From Hyphomicrobiales bacterium (lineage in GTDB: Bacteria > Pseudomonadota > Alphaproteobacteria > Rhizobiales > Beijerinckiaceae), in assembly GCA_947374125.1 (NCBI GenBank), contig CANCAR010000014.1:1-25048 (forward strand): a stretch of 25,048 nt of DNA. Direction: 5' to 3'. The notes below the pieces were generated by a model. That model had not been told where the DNA came from. It ran no database searches and saw nothing but the letters and a program-made list of their open reading frames with translations. The position numbers were made by a program, and so were the translations under genes. Below are positions 23,120-25,048 of the stretch, in pieces. Numbering within the stretch: position 1 is the stretch's first letter; each line of letters begins with the position of its first letter.

Positions 23120-23151
23120 GGGGCTGGGGCAGGGGAAGGGGAAGGGGAAGG
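23120..23151 (+). repeat. G-quadruplex motif upstream of umuD
   Basis: Five GGGG runs (23120, 23126, 23132, 23138 and 23144) are separated by exactly two bases each (CT, CA, AA, AA) and followed by AAGG. This is a textbook intramolecular G-quadruplex pattern on the + strand. It lies about 20 bp before the umuD -35 element. Confidence 0.7.
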
Positions 23152-23170
23152 AGTTGATTGTTCAGCCGAC

Positions 23171-23199
23171 TTGCAAATAAAGAATGTTCACTCTATGTT
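23171..23199 (+). promoter_or_regulatory. umuDC promoter
   Basis: TTGCAA (23171-23176), a 17-bp spacer and TATGTT (23194-23199) form a good sigma-70-like promoter. The start point would fall around 23205-23206, at or next to the umuD ATG, suggesting a leaderless transcript. The LexA box overlaps the -10. Confidence 0.6.
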
Positions 23200-23200
23200 C
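23186..23200 (+). promoter_or_regulatory. LexA (SOS) box, GTTC-N7-GTTC
   Basis: GTTCACTCTATGTTC is a perfect match to the direct-repeat LexA site of Alphaproteobacteria. It overlaps the -10 of the umuD promoter, so LexA bound there would block RNA polymerase until DNA damage. Confidence 0.85.
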
Positions 23201-23205
23201 TCTTT

Positions 23206-23643
23206 ATGAGTGCCGTGCTTCAACCTTTGATTATTCCGCTCGCGCCATGTCCAGTCCGGATCAGCGTCCCACTGGCTACAAGCTCGGTTGCTGCTGGCTT
23301 TCCCTCGCCAGCGGATGATTATCTGGAGCGGCCGTTAGATTTTAATGAGCTCTTGGTCCAAAATCCTGCGGCAACCTTTGCTGTCAGGATTGCCGGAGAA
23401 AGCATGACTGGCGCTGGTTTGTTTCCCAATGACATTGCCATAGTGGATCGGTCACAGATCCCTAAAAACGGTTCGATCGTGATGGCGCTGGTCGATGGCG
23501 AGTTCACCATCAAGCGGTATCGCGTTAAGGGGAAGGCAATCTGGCTACAGGCTGAGAATTCCAAATATGAAGATATTTTGGTCACCGAAGGCTCAGGCTT
23601 CGAGATATGGGGCGTGATCGGTCATGCTGTGCGTGTGCTGTGA
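23206..23643 (+). CDS. umuD: UmuD, self-cleaving subunit of DNA polymerase V
   Basis: A 145-residue S24 (LexA-like) peptidase. The self-cleavage site is Ala30-Gly31, the catalytic Ser66 lies in GESMTGAG and the catalytic Lys103 in FTIKRY. The spacings (36 and 37 residues) are those of E. coli UmuD. RecA-stimulated cleavage gives UmuD', which joins UmuC. ATG 23206 was chosen because the promoter and SOS box lie immediately upstream; the longer frame from 23158 would run through them. There is no RBS, in keeping with a leaderless start. The stop overlaps umuC (GTGA). Confidence 0.93.
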   Translation: MSAVLQPLIIPLAPCPVRISVPLATSSVAAGFPSPADDYLERPLDFNELLVQNPAATFAVRIAGESMTGAGLFPNDIAIVDRSQIPKNGSIVMALVDGEFTIKRYRVKGKAIWLQAENSKYEDILVTEGSGFEIWGVIGHAVRVL

Positions 23644-24905
23644 CCGAATGTTTTGCCCTTGTGGATTGCAACAATTTTTACGCCTCATGTGAACGGGTGT
23701 TTCAGCCCAATCTTCGAGGGCGGCCTGTTGTTATCCTTTCCAATAATGATGGCTGCGTGATCGCCCGTTCCAATGAGGCCAAGGCTCTTGGGATCGAGAT
23801 GGGAGCACCTTGGCATCAGCACAAGCAGCCGTTTGAGAAACAGGGCGTCATCGTCCGATCCAGTAATTACACCCTGTATGGCAATATGAGCGCCCGTGTA
23901 ATGAAGACCCTGCGCCAGTTCTCGCCCAACCTTGAGGTTTATTCGATTGATGAAGCCTTCCTCAGCTTTGACGGGTTTGATGGCAGGATGGAAAGCCACG
24001 CCCGTGAGGTGCGGGCCAGGGTCTATCAGTGGACGGGCATCCCCGTCAGTATCGGCATTGCACCAACCAAGACGCTGGCCAAGATTGCTAACCGTGCCGC
24101 CAAAAAGAACCCAGCCTCGGGCGGCGTTCAGATCTTGATGGACAGCGCCGAACAAGAAGCCTTACTGGATCAACTCAAGCTGGAGGATGTTTGGGGTATC
24201 GCAAAACGGCTATCTCGACGGCTTGGTGAGATTGGTATTACCACACCGTTACAGTTGAGGCAGGCGGATGCTCCTTTTATCCGTGAACGGTTTGGCGTGG
24301 TCGTTGAGCGGATCGTTTTGGAGCTGCGGGGGCAATCCTGCCTTGAGCTTGATGAAGTCCCATCAAACCGAAAAAGCCTTGTCTCTTCCCGTTCCTTCGG
24401 GCGCTCCATCCACTCATTACAAGAGATGCGTGAGGCCGTTTCAACCTATGCCAGTCGGGCCTGTGAGAAGATGCGCCGTCAAAACCTCGCCACGGCCAAC
24501 CTTATCGTCTTTATCGAGACCAATCCGTTCAGAACCCAGGATCAACACTACAGGGCCAGCCAGAGCATCCAATTACCTTTGGCAAGCTCGGATACTGGTC
24601 GAATCACCACCGCAGCACTAAGCGCGTTGGATGCCGTATGGAAGCCCGGCTATAGTTTTAAGAAGGCAGGGGTGATGTTGCTCGATCTGGTGTCCGCAAC
24701 ACACGTTACAAGCACCCTATTTGATGTCCCTGATAGCGTCAGCTCTCAATCCCGCATGAAGGCAATGGATGCCCTCAACCGACGCTTTGGCCGCGACACC
24801 GTGATATTGGGCAGTTCTGGTGTTAAGCCCAAATGGTCGTTGCGGCGGGAGATGCTTTCCCCGTGTTATTCGACCGACTGGAGGGAGCTTGTTCGGGTGG
24901 GCTGA
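23640..24905 (+). CDS. umuC: UmuC, catalytic subunit of translesion DNA polymerase V
   Basis: A 421-residue Y-family polymerase. Metal-binding acidic residues are Asp9 (FALVDCNNFY) and Asp104-Glu105 (YSIDEAF), and the steric-gate Tyr14 is in NNFYASCERVF. The helix-hairpin-helix region reads VWGIAKRLSRRLGEIGI, and the C-terminal little-finger and UmuC tail end in a typical LSPCYSTDW. GTG 23640 overlaps the umuD stop by 4 bp; the frame extends to ATG 23607 inside umuD but that adds non-family residues. Length is normal and no frameshift is seen. Such umuDC copies are common cargo on plasmids and ICEs. Confidence 0.95.
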   Translation: MTECFALVDCNNFYASCERVFQPNLRGRPVVILSNNDGCVIARSNEAKALGIEMGAPWHQHKQPFEKQGVIVRSSNYTLYGNMSARVMKTLRQFSPNLEVYSIDEAFLSFDGFDGRMESHAREVRARVYQWTGIPVSIGIAPTKTLAKIANRAAKKNPASGGVQILMDSAEQEALLDQLKLEDVWGIAKRLSRRLGEIGITTPLQLRQADAPFIRERFGVVVERIVLELRGQSCLELDEVPSNRKSLVSSRSFGRSIHSLQEMREAVSTYASRACEKMRRQNLATANLIVFIETNPFRTQDQHYRASQSIQLPLASSDTGRITTAALSALDAVWKPGYSFKKAGVMLLDLVSATHVTSTLFDVPDSVSSQSRMKAMDALNRRFGRDTVILGSSGVKPKWSLRREMLSPCYSTDWRELVRVG

Positions 24906-25048
24906 GGCTGATCGCCCGGTTTGTTGAAGGCCATATTTTGAGGTTTTGAGCATTAAATGCGGAAACGAGACTTTCGTTGCTTAAGGACGAATGTCTGTGC
25001 GTGGTTTTCGGTGTCTCCCTTTGGCTGTCTTGACGATTTCCGAGCGCG
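24906..25048. other. Unassigned end of the window
   Basis: No convincing gene was found. An ATG at 24957 opens a frame that runs off the end of the window for about 30 codons, but it has no RBS and an unremarkable Cys/Arg-rich translation. It could be the start of a gene cut by the window or chance. Confidence 0.3.

Noticed and set aside
23158..23205. Longer start (TTG) for umuD
   Set aside because: It would translate through the promoter and LexA box. The shorter form restores normal UmuD length and spacing.
23685..24155. 156-codon open frame on the minus strand
   Set aside because: It lies entirely inside umuC, whose Y-family motifs are intact, and has no RBS or family signature.
24960..24982. 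Short inverted repeat AACGA...TCGTT after umuC
   Set aside because: A 5-bp stem with no T-run is too short to call a terminator or operator.
1..25048. CRISPR arrays, tRNA or rRNA genes, insertion sequences
   Set aside because: No regularly spaced repeats, no tRNA-like arms with CCA and TPsiC signals, and no transposase reading frames or terminal repeats were seen on either strand.
24957..25048. Open frame running off the right end
   Set aside because: Only about 30 codons are visible, with no RBS or recognisable motif, so it is not called as a gene.

Overview
The window looks like part of a conjugative element (plasmid or integrative element) from an alphaproteobacterium of intermediate GC. 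The main lineage clue is a perfect GTTC-N7-GTTC direct repeat, the alphaproteobacterial LexA (SOS) box, directly in front of a umuDC operon. A LuxR/LuxI pair and a VirB-type secretion operon agree with this. I cannot name the genus. No relaxase, coupling protein, replication or partition gene lies in the window, so whether it is a plasmid or an ICE is undecided.

Layout. (1) Positions 1-7555 hold a P-type (VirB/Trb) type IV secretion operon: virB3 (C-terminus only), virB4, a 74-codon small gene, virB5, virB6, a virB7-like lipoprotein, virB8, virB9 and virB10. Most junctions are 4-bp ATGA overlaps. (2) Positions 7552-19549 hold a type IVb thin-pilus locus of the IncI1/R64 kind: a TcpQ/PilL-like protein, pilN secretin, pilO, an 85-codon small gene, pilP, pilQ ATPase, pilR platform, a pilM-like gene, pilV tip adhesin/minor pilin, a PilU-like prepilin peptidase and pilS major prepilin. 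It begins with a 4-bp overlap with virB10, so conjugation channel and pilus appear to be one transcription unit. (3) Inside it, at 12343-13463, a cassette of two unrecognised secreted proteins sits between a perfect terminator hairpin and a G-rich hairpin. (4) virB11, normally next to virB10, is found at 19554-20594, after the pilus genes.

(5) Positions 20600-23030 hold a quorum-sensing module: a divergent Cro/CI-type regulator, a 60-codon unknown gene, a LuxR receptor and a LuxI synthase. Three 20-bp lux-box-like elements are visible, one before each transcription unit. The one before the divergent regulator keeps 11 of the 12 arm bases of the classical Vibrio fischeri lux box and sits at the classical distance from a perfect TATAAT -10. 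The simplest inference is that acyl-homoserine-lactone signalling controls transfer of the element, with the Cro-like protein and the small protein as possible modulators. (6) Positions 23120-24905 hold an SOS-controlled umuDC (DNA polymerase V) cargo operon, preceded by a strong G-quadruplex motif and possibly producing a leaderless mRNA. Positions 24906-25048 show no convincing gene.

Working together, the pilus would stabilise mating contacts, as the R64 thin pilus does in liquid matings. The VirB channel would move the DNA, the LuxIR module would time expression by population density, and UmuDC would give the host damage tolerance. The functional links are inferred from gene order and known families, not shown by the sequence.
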